From: Gnetum montanum | Lineage: Eukaryota > Streptophyta > Gnetopsida > Gnetales > Gnetaceae | Assembly (NCBI GenBank): GCA_015680685.1 | Contig: MNCI01003059.1 | Location: forward strand, 1 to 57,816 | Direction: 5' to 3' | Length of the DNA: 57,816 bases | Shown here: positions 28,596 to 41,100 of the stretch, piece after piece | Layout of the letters: each line of letters opens with the position of its first letter | Numbering within the stretch: the stretch's first letter is position 1 | The notes under the pieces: model-generated | Database searches by the model: none | Told to the model about the DNA's origin: nothing | Seen by the model: only the letters and a program-made list of their open reading frames with translations | Program-made: the position numbers and the translations under genes

Positions 28596-28919
28596 TCCAC
28601 AACTACCCTAAATTCTATTTTCATTAATTAGCCCTAGCTTTAGAAAGATGGAAATGACGTAAGACCAAAGCATTGCTCACTAATGCCCTATACTCTTGTT
28701 AGCTTTTCCATAACTTCTACCTTTTGGCTAATCATCCTCTAAGCCTTGACACAACACTTCATTCTTGGAGAAACAACATTTCTCTACTACCAACTTTGGA
28801 CATTCTAATTCTATTAAAGGTACGTAATGAGCTAGTGGGATTACCAGTAATTTATTGTGCTTTTCTACTTTTTGGTGGTGCTTCATTCTTTCCACTCATC
28901 AATTGTGTTTTAATGTTGC
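28596..28919. other. Flank between tandem array and element B
   Basis: AT-rich sequence without a supported gene. It supplies the left flank of the element B insertion and should be continuous with 38167 onward in the pre-insertion state. Confidence 0.5.
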
Positions 28920-28924
28920 CATAG
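28920..28924. other. Target site duplication of element B, left
   Basis: CATAG here is repeated at 38162-38166, immediately outside the opposite LTR. Confidence 0.85.
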
Positions 28925-29777
28925 TAATGAGCGGCGAGGTACCCCTACGCTCAACCATACGAATACGAGTATGTACACGCGATCTAGTCGAACTCCGCAA
29001 ATGAACTAGTTGTGGCACCTAAATAGTTACATATTGACCGCAATTCGTTGTCTTCCCACCTGGACTAGTATTTGCTTTATCACATATGGTTTAGTCCAAA
29101 GTGAGGTGTATGATGTGATTTCTAACACTAGGCTACTCCTAGAGACAATGAGAAATAATCTTGATTAAGCTAATAAGCAATATGAAGTAAAATCTAAGCT
29201 AGCCTAAGTGTGATGAGCATCCATCCTTAATCATTTGTACGCACCTTGGACCTCGTGTACTACCTTTGGGATTACCAAGCGCACATTACTTGAGCACTAC
29301 TTAATACGCTACTGGGTTACCAAGTAGTTACACTTAAATGTTCGTGATTAAGACGTATCCATTCCGCATTACCAACATGAATAGTAAATAACAATAAAGA
29401 AATATTAACTAAAAAAATAATAAATAATAATTAACAATTCAATAATTAAAAACTGAGTGAATGCTGCAATGATGGAGTAATCTTAATCTTTATTGCCAAT
29501 TGTGTGCATGTCCAAGTATGTCACACTCGAACAAAGGTTCCATACAATTACAAACATCACGCTGCGAGCATGCACTTGAGAAAGAACTAAAAACTGATAA
29601 AAAGACTCAACCTTAAAGACTTACCAACTAACTCCCTTCCTGTGCACCTAAGTGCTATATTTATAGGCCAACACAGGAATTGCAATATCGTGTATTCGAT
29701 ATCATTATCTAGATTTCGATATCGCGTACCCGATATTGAGTATCTGATATTGAGGCCTAGCAAACCATGATTCATCA
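28925..29777 (-). repeat. 3' LTR of element B
   Basis: 853 bp, TGATGAATCATGG at the outer start (29777) and CTCATTA at the end (28925; the canonical CTCATCA has one change). U3 contains several ATATCG-type motifs (29683-29760) before a TATA box (GGCCTATAAATATAGC, 29654-29669). Confidence 0.88.
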
Positions 29778-29966
29778 TACCCCCACGACTGAATAACAAC
29801 TCATCCTCGAGTCAAACAATCAAAATGAAAACGAGTTCATTTGATTACACAGTGGATAGGTATGGGATTATTGACTAACAATGAATTACTTCATGCCGTA
29901 GTGTGGAATTAAACAAAACCAAATTAGGACACCAACACAGAATACAAAAGACAAAATTGTTGGAAC

Positions 29967-32754
29967 TCATGTGATTCCTGGTGGTGGTGGCTCCTCCATG
30001 GGCCTCTTCCCCTTATCTTGTGCTCCAGGCTTTGGAAATGGATATCTCTGAAGGAGCGCCTGAAGCTTTTCTTCTTCAATTCGAGGATCATGTGTCATCC
30101 ATGCTGATGTTCCAATATTTGATGAAGTCAACACCTCCAATGGACATAGTAGTTGTGAAAACATCTGATTGGCTTTGATGTACCAAGCCGCAAACAAGCG
30201 TCATTCCTCCTCGTAGGCTCTAGCTTTGTCTCTACATTCTTGGTAATCCGTAAACCGTCAAGCCAAATCTGCAATGACATTTTTTTGCCCTTGGTAGCTA
30301 GCCTTGACCACCTCTAACTCAGAATTTGCTACCTCTAATTTTTACAATGTCTTTTTGTGTTCAGCAAATTCTGCTTCATACTTGGTGTAGATGGCTGCTA
30401 CCTGCTTCTCCAATTTTTTCCTCAAGCGTCCTGCTATCAACATGGCTAAGTTGGCATACCGCAGGTTTGCCAACTCCATGTACTCAGTGAAATCCTGGAT
30501 TTGCAAGTCCCGGGTCTTTAGTTCTATTTGGTGGACGAAGGTGTAAGTATTCAGTATGGCCCGCCAGTTAGCGTTTTGAGCACTAAGAGTGTTGATATGG
30601 GTCTTGACCACATGGATTTCTTTTTCAATGATCTACTTATACATCCCCACCTAGTCTCAGAAATGTTCCTTCAACTTTTCATGTCACTTAACTTTATTCT
30701 ACCATGCACTTATTTCAATGGTTGTTTTCTGATGAATCACACGTACCTCCTCCATTGAGAGGATCCTGTTTTTTCTGGCTAAGTGATTCATGCCCTAGTT
30801 GACCCTTATTAATTATCTTGCATTTGCTGGAAATTCTCCTCGAGAACATTCTTTTGTTTTTCGATTGTGATCAACCAGAGATTCTCAGTGACAAGGTGTT
30901 TATTTTCTTCTTGTAAGGCCTTGAGTGCTTTGGCATGTGCATATGTTTGGGCTTGTGCCTTTGAAGCATTCTAATCAACCTTCTCTTTTTCCCTTTCCAC
31001 CCCTTTATTCTCTTCTAATAGTTTATTCAACTGCCCTGTCTGAAATGACTCTAGCTAGTCGACTGGAATAAGTTGGGATAGATCCCGCTGTGCAGCTTGT
31101 AGGGCAACAAACTACTCTTGGAGTCTTCTCAACTTGTCCTCAGCATGTTCGATCCTAACCTCTGCCATGACCAACTTTTCTTTTGTGGAAATAAGGTCTG
31201 ATTGTGTTGCTGTGACATCTTGAGGGATGTCAAACAACGACGTCATCACTTATCCTATTTGCAACAACCGATCCAAAACATCCTCATGTTCCGTAGGAAT
31301 CATCGAGGGACTGGCTAAGACTTGAGCATCATGCGCTCCTATGAGATCCACCGATGGCATAACAGGAACATTGAATGATTCTTTGATGTGGTCTATAACC
31401 ACTTTTGCTACTCTAGCGGCATCCTAGTGTTGCATAACCACTACTATGGTGCCTTCACCATTTTCTAATTGCACTTGAAAAGATGCAACGTTTCTAGAGA
31501 TCTGCTATGACCAATGTGATTCCCCTCCTCCTGTTTATATAAAAACCTCATCCCTTGCATGATCAATTGAGACCATGAGCTATACAACATTATCAATGAC
31601 CTTGAAGAGGTTAGCCTCATCACGACTTTCCCAACTGACTGTTTCTACAATCTCCATGAGATGGCTCATCGATGGTGGATAATCTTGCAGCAATGGTGGT
31701 GGTTGGTCTTTTTGGCCTGTGGGTTATGTGTTAGGCCTTGCTTCCTGTTGTTGACTAGGCCTCGTATCTAGAAGTTGGCTAGGCCCAATTGTTTGAGGTG
31801 CAGTGGGCCCAACCGTCTACTCTTGCTCAGGCACCAATGTCTCACCAGCATTTCTTCTTAGTGTTGGTGGCTTCAGTAATTCAGTATATGAGGCATTTTG
31901 AGCTTTTCTGGGGATGTCATTAGTGTACCCCAGAATTCCAACATGACAGCACAACTTCTTCATTAGATAGGAGAAAGGTAATGCAAACTTCCCAATCTTA
32001 CGTTCTTCAAACTGCCTCAATATTTTTGTGAGATATAGATGGGGTAGGTTGGCATCAACCTTGCCCATCAGGATTGCACTTCCTCTGGTCGCATAGGTAA
32101 AAATTCTATTTAATTCTTTTGTTGGGAAGAGGTGATAGGCGCCAATTTTGAAATAGATTTTCTCTTCAAGGGTAAGTTCCCCATATGTTTTATCTTCCTT
32201 GCCATACACCCTTTTTAACCATATTTTCCATGCATTAGCATCAAAGCGAGTGGACAGGTGGGCAACCTTGGGCCCTATATTTGGAAGGTTCAGAACTTTC
32301 GAAATGACCTTAGCAAAGAAATTGACTGAAATCCCACCAATATCAACAATGGTGCCTTCTTCCTTATTATGCCAAAATTGGTACGTCTCCCCCAAATACC
32401 ATTCGCCATTCTTTGAGAGAACAGGCCACAATGGAGATCCTTTGAGTTGATCTCTAACTGACTTAGGGGAAAATTTAGTAAAGGGCCCAAAATTGAGTTC
32501 CACAATCACTACAACTAACATGGACCTTTTCCAAATTGCCTGAACGCATTCTGCAGACAACATGAGATGTTTTCCCTACCTTCTCCACCTTCTACATGCC
32601 CAGATTGTGTAGTAATAGGGGGTTCTTGATGGATGCTGAATAATTGTGCCTCCTGCTCTGCATGTTCCACAAGAGGTCCTTAGCCTCTGCCTCTCCTTGG
32701 CCATTTGGATGCACCTTAAGAGGGTCCTCCCTATTTTCCTCGTTTAGGTGCCAT
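29967..32754 (-). pseudogene. ORF2 of element B, unknown function, broken
   Basis: A second long reading frame, starting ATGGCACCTAAACGAGG at 32754 and ending PMEEPPPPGIT-stop at 29967, about 930 codons if intact. An early stop and frame changes break it. The largest open part (31817-32563, 248 codons) includes GGISVNFFAKVISKVLNLP, AWKIWLKRVYG and YHLFPTKELNRIFTYATRGS. This layout (beta-rich start, 'F...I...LNLP', then an aromatic helical part) recalls the 'putative plant transposon protein' domain found beside Athila-type elements; that assignment is tentative. The C-terminal third (30342-30611) is Lys/Glu/Gln-rich and likely coiled coil. Element D keeps only the last codons (KGKQPMEEPP near 51330-51360). 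Confidence 0.6.
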
Positions 32755-33274
32755 CTGTAATCACACCAGGATCAACTATTAGTAAGGTCATTTAACAAAA
32801 TTTTATTTATACCTTACTCATTATCTTTAATGAATTCAATTCTTGCTTAGTTTGATTTAGAGTTAGAAATTTTCAAGAAAATCCCCCTAAAAGTTTTAAT
32901 GTCGGGCCCAATTTGATCAGGTGACTCCAAAAATAATTTCCATGGTTTGGATGAAGAAATAAAATTGGTTTGGCATAAGTTCTTATCATTTTTTAAGATC
33001 TCTTACCCCTATGATATCCTTCAGGTGACAACGAATTTTGAAAAAACTATGCACAACTTGGAGCGTACCCTTCCCCCATGACTGAGTTAAACACTCTAAG
33101 TTTAAGCAGGTTTGATTAGAAGGAGAATCAAAGCATTAATGAGCAAAATATTGATGTTTAAATTATAGGTGCGCAAGCTTGAAAATTTGTGGAAGAAAAT
33201 TGCAACTCCCCTTGCGTGAACAGTTAAAAATGACATTGATGTGTCTGCGGGGGGGGGAGTTTGGCGGGCGTGTC

Positions 33275-33370
33275 CATATATATAGGTTTTATGGATGCGA
33301 TATCGCGTACGCACTAGCACAGACCTAATATCGCGTCAAACCCAATACTGGGTACCTGATATTGCATCCC
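33275..33370 (-). promoter_or_regulatory. Internal promoter of element B, before ORF2
   Basis: On the minus strand, several ATATC/GGTAC motifs (CAATATCAGGTACC, CAGTATTGGGT, GCGATATTAGGT, GTACGCGATATCGC) precede a TATA box in ATAAAACCTATATATATGG. Element C has the same arrangement at 57601-57681. The motif also occurs upstream of the TATA box in the LTRs. Promoter function is inferred. Confidence 0.6.
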
Positions 33371-34759
33371 TTCCAAAATAGGATACCTAATAAAATTGAT
33401 AAATTTTCGAATTTCCATGGCCACAAAGGAAGGATTTAAGGTAGATTTGGAAGGTCTGGGTAATGTTAAATAGACATCAAGGCACAAAAAGTGTAATGAA
33501 GTGGAATTATATAATGAAGCTCTTGAAGAAGATGTGGAAAAAGGACATGTAGTGGTGCAGAGGAACGTTTAGGTTGAAATGATGATAAAGGAAAGAATAA
33601 ATTCAGTAGTGCAGTACTCAAAGGGTATAAGATGATGTGGTGGTGTGCAATAAGTGTAAATTACAAAAGTTACACAAGTGGGTCCTCCCCAAAGCAAGTT
33701 CCAACTTATCATGCCCTTGTGTAACCACACCTTAAAATGTCTATAGGCACTAGAAGGGTTAAATGCAATCTACACTAGTGCAACAAAACACACACATTAA
33801 ATACCACTGTGATGAGATATGAATTCTATGCCACATAAGACACAAGTTAGAAATACTTGTACAGTGGGGTGAAATGAATCATAGAAGGGATTGCTGAAAT
33901 TGGGACATGAGGTAACTTACCCTAGGCACAATGAATCCTAATTGTGGGGCGTGATTAATGTAGCATTAGCCTTTCACTCCAAAATCAAGACCAAGTCCAT
34001 GCCTCTTATTAGTGACATCGCATTATTTCATCCAATGATGGACAACCATAAGAGCATCATGACAACAGGGCATACGATCATTTGGAATTTTGTACAAAGG
34101 AGGAGTGATTTGGAATTTCTCTACAGCACATTCTTCTTGATTTTTTCTTTGTTGTTTTTCTTCTTTCTTTTTTCTTTGCCTAGCCACTTTGGCACTTTGT
34201 CATTTCCAACAGTGATCTGGAGAAGCCACCAACCTTCAAGCATAGGTGCATGTCTTTCTAGTGGGACCCTCTAAAACAACATTGAGTTTCTTTATTAATT
34301 ACCTTTATTACTCTTACTCCCATTTTTCATTAGATCTACAAGGATTTTTGTACAACCAAGCTACATGATATCACATACAGATGTTGCCAAAGAGAATCCA
34401 CAAGTCCCCTTGATGTCCCACCCTGGCCATTCCCTCTTAGTCCATCATTCTTTGCTTTGGGCATAATGAGTACAAAGTTACTTTAAGGTTTAATGATAAC
34501 GAGAATATCATCATACCCAAAGTAGAACCTCTTATTAATAGAATGGGTGGGTGGATGTTGTGGACTCACTATCCAAATAATTAGTCACCTGAGATTTGAT
34601 AGCATAGAACAACACCTCAACCGACAAGTCACATGAGTATTTTATTCACTGATGAGATTACCGTCAAAAATATGAAATGACAAATTGAAAGATGAAAAAT
34701 TAGAGAATAAAGATTGGAAAATAAAAAATTGTAAAACCAAAGAAAAGGAAAAACATTTA

Positions 34760-37121
34760 CTAATTTTTCTTAGTAGAATGGTGGGTATCCCTCATAACTA
34801 AACCTTTCAGCATGGCTAGAATTAATAAATGAAAAAGTTGGATCCGTGCATGTTGGAAACATTGGGGTCCGGTCATATCCAAACCACTGGGTGTCTTTTG
34901 ATGTGGTGGTAGGAATGTACCCAAATTGGGGTTCACACACTTGATTAAAGTAGGCATAGTGGGGCAGATTAGAAGATGTGGTCATGTGATAAAGAGCTAA
35001 CCCACTATGGCACCCGTGACCATAAGATGGTATGCAAGGATCGATATGTCTCCCTACATGGTTATATCCATTGGGTCACATGGTTGTTGGAGCATTAATT
35101 GATAGCCTAGATGAGGTAATAGTAGGCGTTGAGTTTGAGGAGGAAGATGCATCACAGTGTTGGGCTTATGCTAAGTTAGAGGGTGCAATGGTTTTAGAAC
35201 CGTGCTATCTCTTTCTACGGTCATGCCTAAAGAAAGGACTCTTTTGACATTATGGAGGACTTCCACTGCTGTTGATAGTAGTGGCACAAGTAATGTTTGT
35301 GGGTTGGTGCTGTGGTGAAAAACCTTCTAGTACAACTGCTGGCGCTATAGCAGGAGGTGAAGGATGAGAATATTGAGGACAAGGAGAAGTGTAAGGAACC
35401 TGAGGTGGTGATCCCGTGGGAGAGGACATGGATTGACAATACTCAAGAGAATGATAACAATGAGATGAAATAGAGGATGTTGATCCAATTGGGGAAACAA
35501 GGTGTTGAACATAATAAGCATTTGATGTCGGGGTATATGAAGGGTGTGGTTTGTTTGGCAGTGGCCTCCCCCACAACTAGGGGTTTTGCCACTGTGGTTG
35601 GACACAGTACTTCTGTATGAAATCTAGATGTAACATTCCTCCCCAATGCTTATGTAAATGTGAAAATATTGGGCATTGAATTTTGGGATGATCGTACAGA
35701 CAAACATCACATTAATACTTATGATTTGCAGTTGAGTTTCTATCCTTATTTTCTTCAACCCTTTTTTCCAATTGACAAATGGTGTTCTATCCTATTTCTA
35801 AGTTTGGCATCCTCTACTTGTTTTGGTTGTCATAGTGATCTTGCATGGTTTTACCTCTAATAATGTTTGCATATTCCCCACATTTTCATGTACCCATTCC
35901 GTCATTTTACTGATCTTTGCCTCAATCTCATCTAGTGATTTAATATTGGCAAAGATGGAGATGATTCCACCTCCTTGAGGTGGGTTGATTTCTCCTCTTC
36001 ATGGACCTTTTTTATTTTAAGATTTTGGTCTTGTTGAGATCTTTCAACATTCTCCCATTTGGCTATTTCTCCTTCTTCTTTTGCTACCCGCTTAATAAGC
36101 TCTTAGAATTGGTGGGTTTGTAGTTCATATAGTTGACCTGGGGCATACATCCCTAGGGTCTCCCTTGTTTCATTATGGAGCCCATCCATGATGTGATACA
36201 TTAGCCTTTCCTCAGAGAACCCATGGCCTGGGCAGTTGTTTAACAGTGAGTAATATCTTTCTACGACTATGTCCAAGGGTTCATGTTGCCCTTGTTTCCA
36301 CTCTTGAATTTGTCTCCTCAAGGCTAACACTCTTATGTAGGTTTGATATCTTTCATTGAAGAGTTCTACCATTGTGGGCGAACAGTGAATTGATTTTAGC
36401 TTTAAAGACATGTACCATACTTTTTCTTGGCCAATGAGTACCATAGGAAAGAGCTTGAGTCATTGTCACCCATTATCAATGTTGTTCCATGCATAGGCAT
36501 CATAGAAGGCTTATAAATGATGTTGCAGATCTAAATCATAGCCTCCTGAGAATTTGGGAAAGTTGTTTAAATCAAGCTTGGGTAGACGGCTTTCCTTACG
36601 ATGCCTATGGGATATTCGAACAGCCCCTTGTATATGCATTAGGCTTTTAGTGGCCAGCAGGGGTTCATCGTCACTAAGTAGGTTATGATTTTGTGAGTTG
36701 GAACAATGTTGTCTTTGTTCATGTTGGCATTCCTGACTTTGCCCATGGTTTTTATTTTTACTTCTACGCTGACCCTTTGAGAAATAGTCATCCATGTCAC
36801 AACCTGACGTTGAAGGAGCAGAGGAAGAGAGAGAACTAGGAGACTCTTCATGACTTTTGTAAGTCTCCCAATCATCCCTTGATATACTCTTGCTAACCAT
36901 TAAGAAGGTCCTAGGCCTTACGAGCCCCCTCATTCTATGGGATATCTCCTCCTCGCTAAAGGTGTCTAAGTTGGATGACAAGAGTCCTGAGTATTGTTGG
37001 GCTATCCATGAACATATGAGACTCCTGCATAAGATTGAGTACTCCAAACTTCTTCGTCATCATATATTTCATTGGTTCTCCAATGAATTGCCTCGCTAAT
37101 TGTTGCATTAGAGAGAGACAT
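34760..37121 (-). pseudogene. gag of element B, broken
   Basis: Starts at ATG 37121 with MSLSNATISEAIHWRTNEIY and ends near 34770 with a segment matching the C-terminus of element C gag (DTQWFGYDRTPMF against DTQWLGNERLPMF). The Ser-rich linker and basic region lie at 36511-37047, the retrotransposon Gag core at 36103-36444 (LRRQIQEWKQGQHEPLDI, CPGHGFSEERLMYHI, LHNETRETLGMYAP), and a Pro/Ser/Tyr-rich tail at 35250-35650. Several stops and frame changes separate these. Gag would form the particle shell and bind RNA. No protease or polymerase follows. Confidence 0.8.
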
Positions 37122-37254
37122 TGTTGTCAATTGTGTGTGACTTATTTGCAATTAATTTCTTTCTAAAAGATATATTGTTAATACTACATTACAGCAATCT
37201 TGTATGATATAACTAATCTAGATAACTAACACCATCCATAGAAATGGTTGTTAA

Positions 37255-38161
37255 TGATGAGTGGCAAGGTACCCCTACGCTCAACCCTAAGAATACGAGC
37301 ATGTACATGCAATCCGATCGAACTTCGCAGATGAACTAGTTGTGGCACCTAGATTATTACACGTTGATCGTAGTTCACTGTCTTCCCACCTAGACTAGTA
37401 TTTGCTTTGTCATGTATAGTTTAGTCTAGAGTGAGGTGTATGATGTGATTTCTAACACTAGGATAATCCTAGAGACAATGAGAAATAATCTTGATTAAGC
37501 TAATAAGCAATATGAGGTAAAATCTAAGCTAGCCTAAGTGCAATGAGCATCCGTCCTCAATCATCCGTACGCATCTTGGACCTCATGTAGTACCTCTGGG
37601 ATTACCAAGCGCACATTACTTGAGCNTGCATCTTGGACCTCATGTAGTACCTCTGGGATTACCAAGCGCACATTACTTGAGCACTACTTAATACGCTACT
37701 GGGTTACCAAGTAGTTACACTTAAATGTTCATGATTAAGACGTACCCATTCCGCATTAACAACAAGAATAGTAAATAACGATAAAGAAATATTAACTAAG
37801 AAAACAATAAATAATAATTAACAATTAAATAATTAAAAACTGAGTGAATGCTACAATGATGGAGTAATCTTGATCTTTATTTCCGATTGTGTGTGTGTCC
37901 AAGTATGTCACACTCGAACAAAGGTTCCATACAATTACAAACATCACACTATAGGCATGCACTTGGGAAAGAACTGAAAATTAACTAAAAACTGACAAAA
38001 AGACTAGACCCTAAAGAGTTACCAACTGACTCCCTTCCTATGCGCCTGAGTGCGATATTTATAGGCCAACATAGGAATCATGATATCGTGTATTCGATAT
38101 CGTTATCCAGGCTGCGATATCATGTACCCAATATCGAGGCCTGGCAAATCGTGATTCATCA
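37255..38161 (-). repeat. 5' LTR of element B
   Basis: 907 bp; equals the 3' LTR plus a 57-bp insertion consisting of a 55-bp exact repeat and NT at 37626-37627. The outer end TGATGAATCACG begins at 38161. TATA region GGCCTATAAATATCGC lies near 38060-38075. Confidence 0.88.
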
Positions 38162-38166
38162 CATAG
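38162..38166. other. Target site duplication of element B, right
   Basis: CATAG, matching 28920-28924. Confidence 0.85.
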
Positions 38167-41100
38167 TTAGCAAAAATCAGTAATTTTTGCTACTATGATG
38201 TGCTTTTAAACTAGTTGCCTCAATTTTTTTTGCATAAATGAAAAAATTAATAAAATTTCCAATCCACACAATTTGTATTTTCTATTGGTGGTTTATGTGT
38301 AGTGTGGCCATTATAGATTTAGGTTTGATTTTTCTTCTAAAAAATAATATTTTAATACTAGCCATCTTTTTGAAAATGATGGAAATCCTAGCTTGAGTGA
38401 TGTATGAGTTGTGTGAGTATCAAGATAGCTTGAACACCTCCCATACTACATGCATAAATTCCTAACCCTTTCTCCATAAAAGAAGAGCATGTGCCTATAC
38501 TAGAAAGTAAAGCTCAGGTAGCCATACCCTTGCAATACAATGCACAAGGAATCATGGTCATGTAGTTCTCAAAAAGGGAGAAGATAATAGTTAAGTTAAC
38601 ATGGATCCTAGATAGATGTCTACACTCCTCTATCCCCATTTCGAAGGGAAGTAGCCTTATTACCACTAATAATGACGTTTTAACCTACTGGAAAAATTCA
38701 TGATTTAAAAACTTCAAGTCATGGGTTCAATTTAGGTGGGAAATGTTAAGTTATAAAGTTCTAATTAGAGTATTTATCTTAGGGTGTACCTATATTACAT
38801 TTGAGAAAGGTATGAATAATACTAACTTTTCTTTTTTAAAAATTTAAAATTTTAAAAAATAACATAATCATAATTTTTTAACACTATCATTGTATTTTAT
38901 CATTTTTTGTTTGTTTATTTTTGAAAGGCTAGAAATCCTAACCAAGGTGATGTATGGATAGTGTTGGGCTACTAGCTTAAGTTCTCTTGTTCAAAAAAAA
39001 ATTGGATTTTTAAAAAATAACATGATCATAATTTTTATTGTATTATTCATAGCTTTCATACTAAGTTCATTATCAATTGCAATTGATTTCTAAAGAATTC
39101 GAAAAATAATAAATATCATTACATTTAATAACTTGTTGAGGCATAGTGGGTAGTGGTTAGTTTTGATGTATGTGAGGGGAAGGAAGTGTTAGACCCTATA
39201 GGTAATAATTAGTTTTATTAAAAATGGCTAGTTGTAAGAAAAATACAAAAAAAAAAATAGAATAATTTAAAGATATAAAAACTACAATATAAACACCTAG
39301 TTCTAGGAAAAAAGGAAAAGGAAAAATGAAAGAAGTAAAGAAAAACAAATTTTTAAGAGAATTTTTATTGCTTGTGATCATATTCTTTTTCGGTGAAAAC
39401 AACGGACCTCCAGCACAATATTAAATAGATCAAAAATTAAATCTTTAACTTGAAATTGATTTTTATCCTTTAAAAGTTCTTTTTTTTTTCTTTTACATTT
39501 TTCAGAACATGAGTAAAGCTTTCCAAATTTTATTACCTACCAAGCATATTGCACAACTAGATATCCTTAACACCCAATAATTTTTTTAGTCTCTATAGTT
39601 TGTTTATTATAATTTTTTCTTTATATTTATATAAATTAAAAATTCTATCTATTTTGTTTTTCTTATCATTTTCTTAATTATTCTTGGTTTTGTATCAAGC
39701 ATGGATTTGACAAAGGTCCACTCATAAATAGTAGTCTCCTTATTTTTAGATGAAAAATATTAGTCTTTTTGTTATGGCATGCCTCAATTGCTTTGGAAAT
39801 CCATGCCTAAATAAATGATGCTACAACAAAGTCTTAATTTTTTTGGTTTGCATATTTATTTGGATGTTTCAATATTATTCGTGGGTGTTGTCTAATCTCT
39901 TTTCTATAGAATGACTTTTTTTGGGAGTTATGTTGAATATTTTTGTTTTGAGGGGTGTTTATACTGTCATACATTTGGTGTTGAAGTTTTTTGAACTAGC
40001 AAGATATTATGAAAGCTATGGTGCTAAGCCTCTCCATGTAAGTATAGTTCCTCCAAATCCCTCACCATGTTTGGCATTCTAGTTCAAGGTAAATCCTTAC
40101 TCATGTTTGCACTATTGTAAAGATATTTTTGAGAGTTGCACTTTACTACATTGAGATTCTTAATTCCCATCTTTCGTTTGAATGGATTAAAGGTAGTCCT
40201 TTCCTTGATGTAAATGTTAAATTATAGTTTCACATAGAAGGAATTATTCTTAATCAAAAAATGGATGTAGACAAGGGGTTCTATAGATGTCATTTAGTCT
40301 TCAGCCTCAATGAAAAGTTCTTATGGTCAATTTAGTTCACAGTGGATATGTTTGTGAAATTTCATTGTATGTCTACATTTAGATTCTTTGTAATCTTCTA
40401 AGAAAAACTAGAAGGGAATGCATCGGATCAAAGAAGAAGGTAATACAATAAGATACCACATTAAGGATGTGATCTTAGCCAAAGAAAAGTACCTGCATAT
40501 ATTTACTTGAGAGAATGTTGTGAATAGCAAGCATCACAATGACAAACATTTATCTTTGTAACTATAAGAAATTATTCTAGTTTCAATTTTACTTTCTAGG
40601 CCATGAGATCACCTTTGCTCTCCTAACATAGGCAATACTTGCCATTGAAGAAAAAGCATGTAAAGAAATCTTGCAAGTATTTGATAAAAATGTCAATTCA
40701 TATGCTAAAAGTAAGAACTCTAATAACCTTGCTCTAGGAAAGTATCACTTGGCACCACCCAAGAGTCTCAAGTGACTTAGTGTTCTATAGTAGACTCAAG
40801 GTGGACTACACTTCAATGTCCTCAAGAACCTATGAGCATAACATCAAAACAATACATATGTAAATTATTAGTCCATTAGTTAGAAGCATCACAAGGATGT
40901 CTTCATAATCATATAAGTGATTAAACTGATGTAGCACATACATAATCAAAGAAGAGCATTAGTAATATATGAGACATCACTCCCTTAAGAAAGCTAAGAT
41001 GCATTCATACTCTACTACATCTAGTCCTAAACCCCACTTTATAAAGAAGGGTGGTGACTAGAACATTAGAGCCAAAGCTCCTCTACAAGCCTACATATCC

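Larger units (their letters stand above)
28925..38161 (-). mobile_element. Full-length gag-plus-ORF2 LTR element (element B)
   Basis: A 9.24-kb element with LTRs at 37255-38161 (5') and 28925-29777 (3'), flanked by CATAG duplications. In sense order it holds: a decayed primer site, gag (37121 to about 34760), about 1.4 kb without a frame, a second promoter (33275-33370), ORF2 (32754-29967), a purine tract GTGGGGGTA (about 29778-29787) and the 3' LTR. I find no protease, reverse transcriptase, RNase H or integrase. The LTR pair has diverged, mostly by transitions, so the insertion is old. The family clusters with tRNA-Asp-primed, Athila-like Ty3/Gypsy elements and is probably non-autonomous. 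Confidence 0.88.

Noticed and set aside
30528-30758. Plus-strand frame in element B ORF2 region
   Set aside because: Antisense to ORF2; the minus-strand frame with coiled-coil composition is the better explanation.
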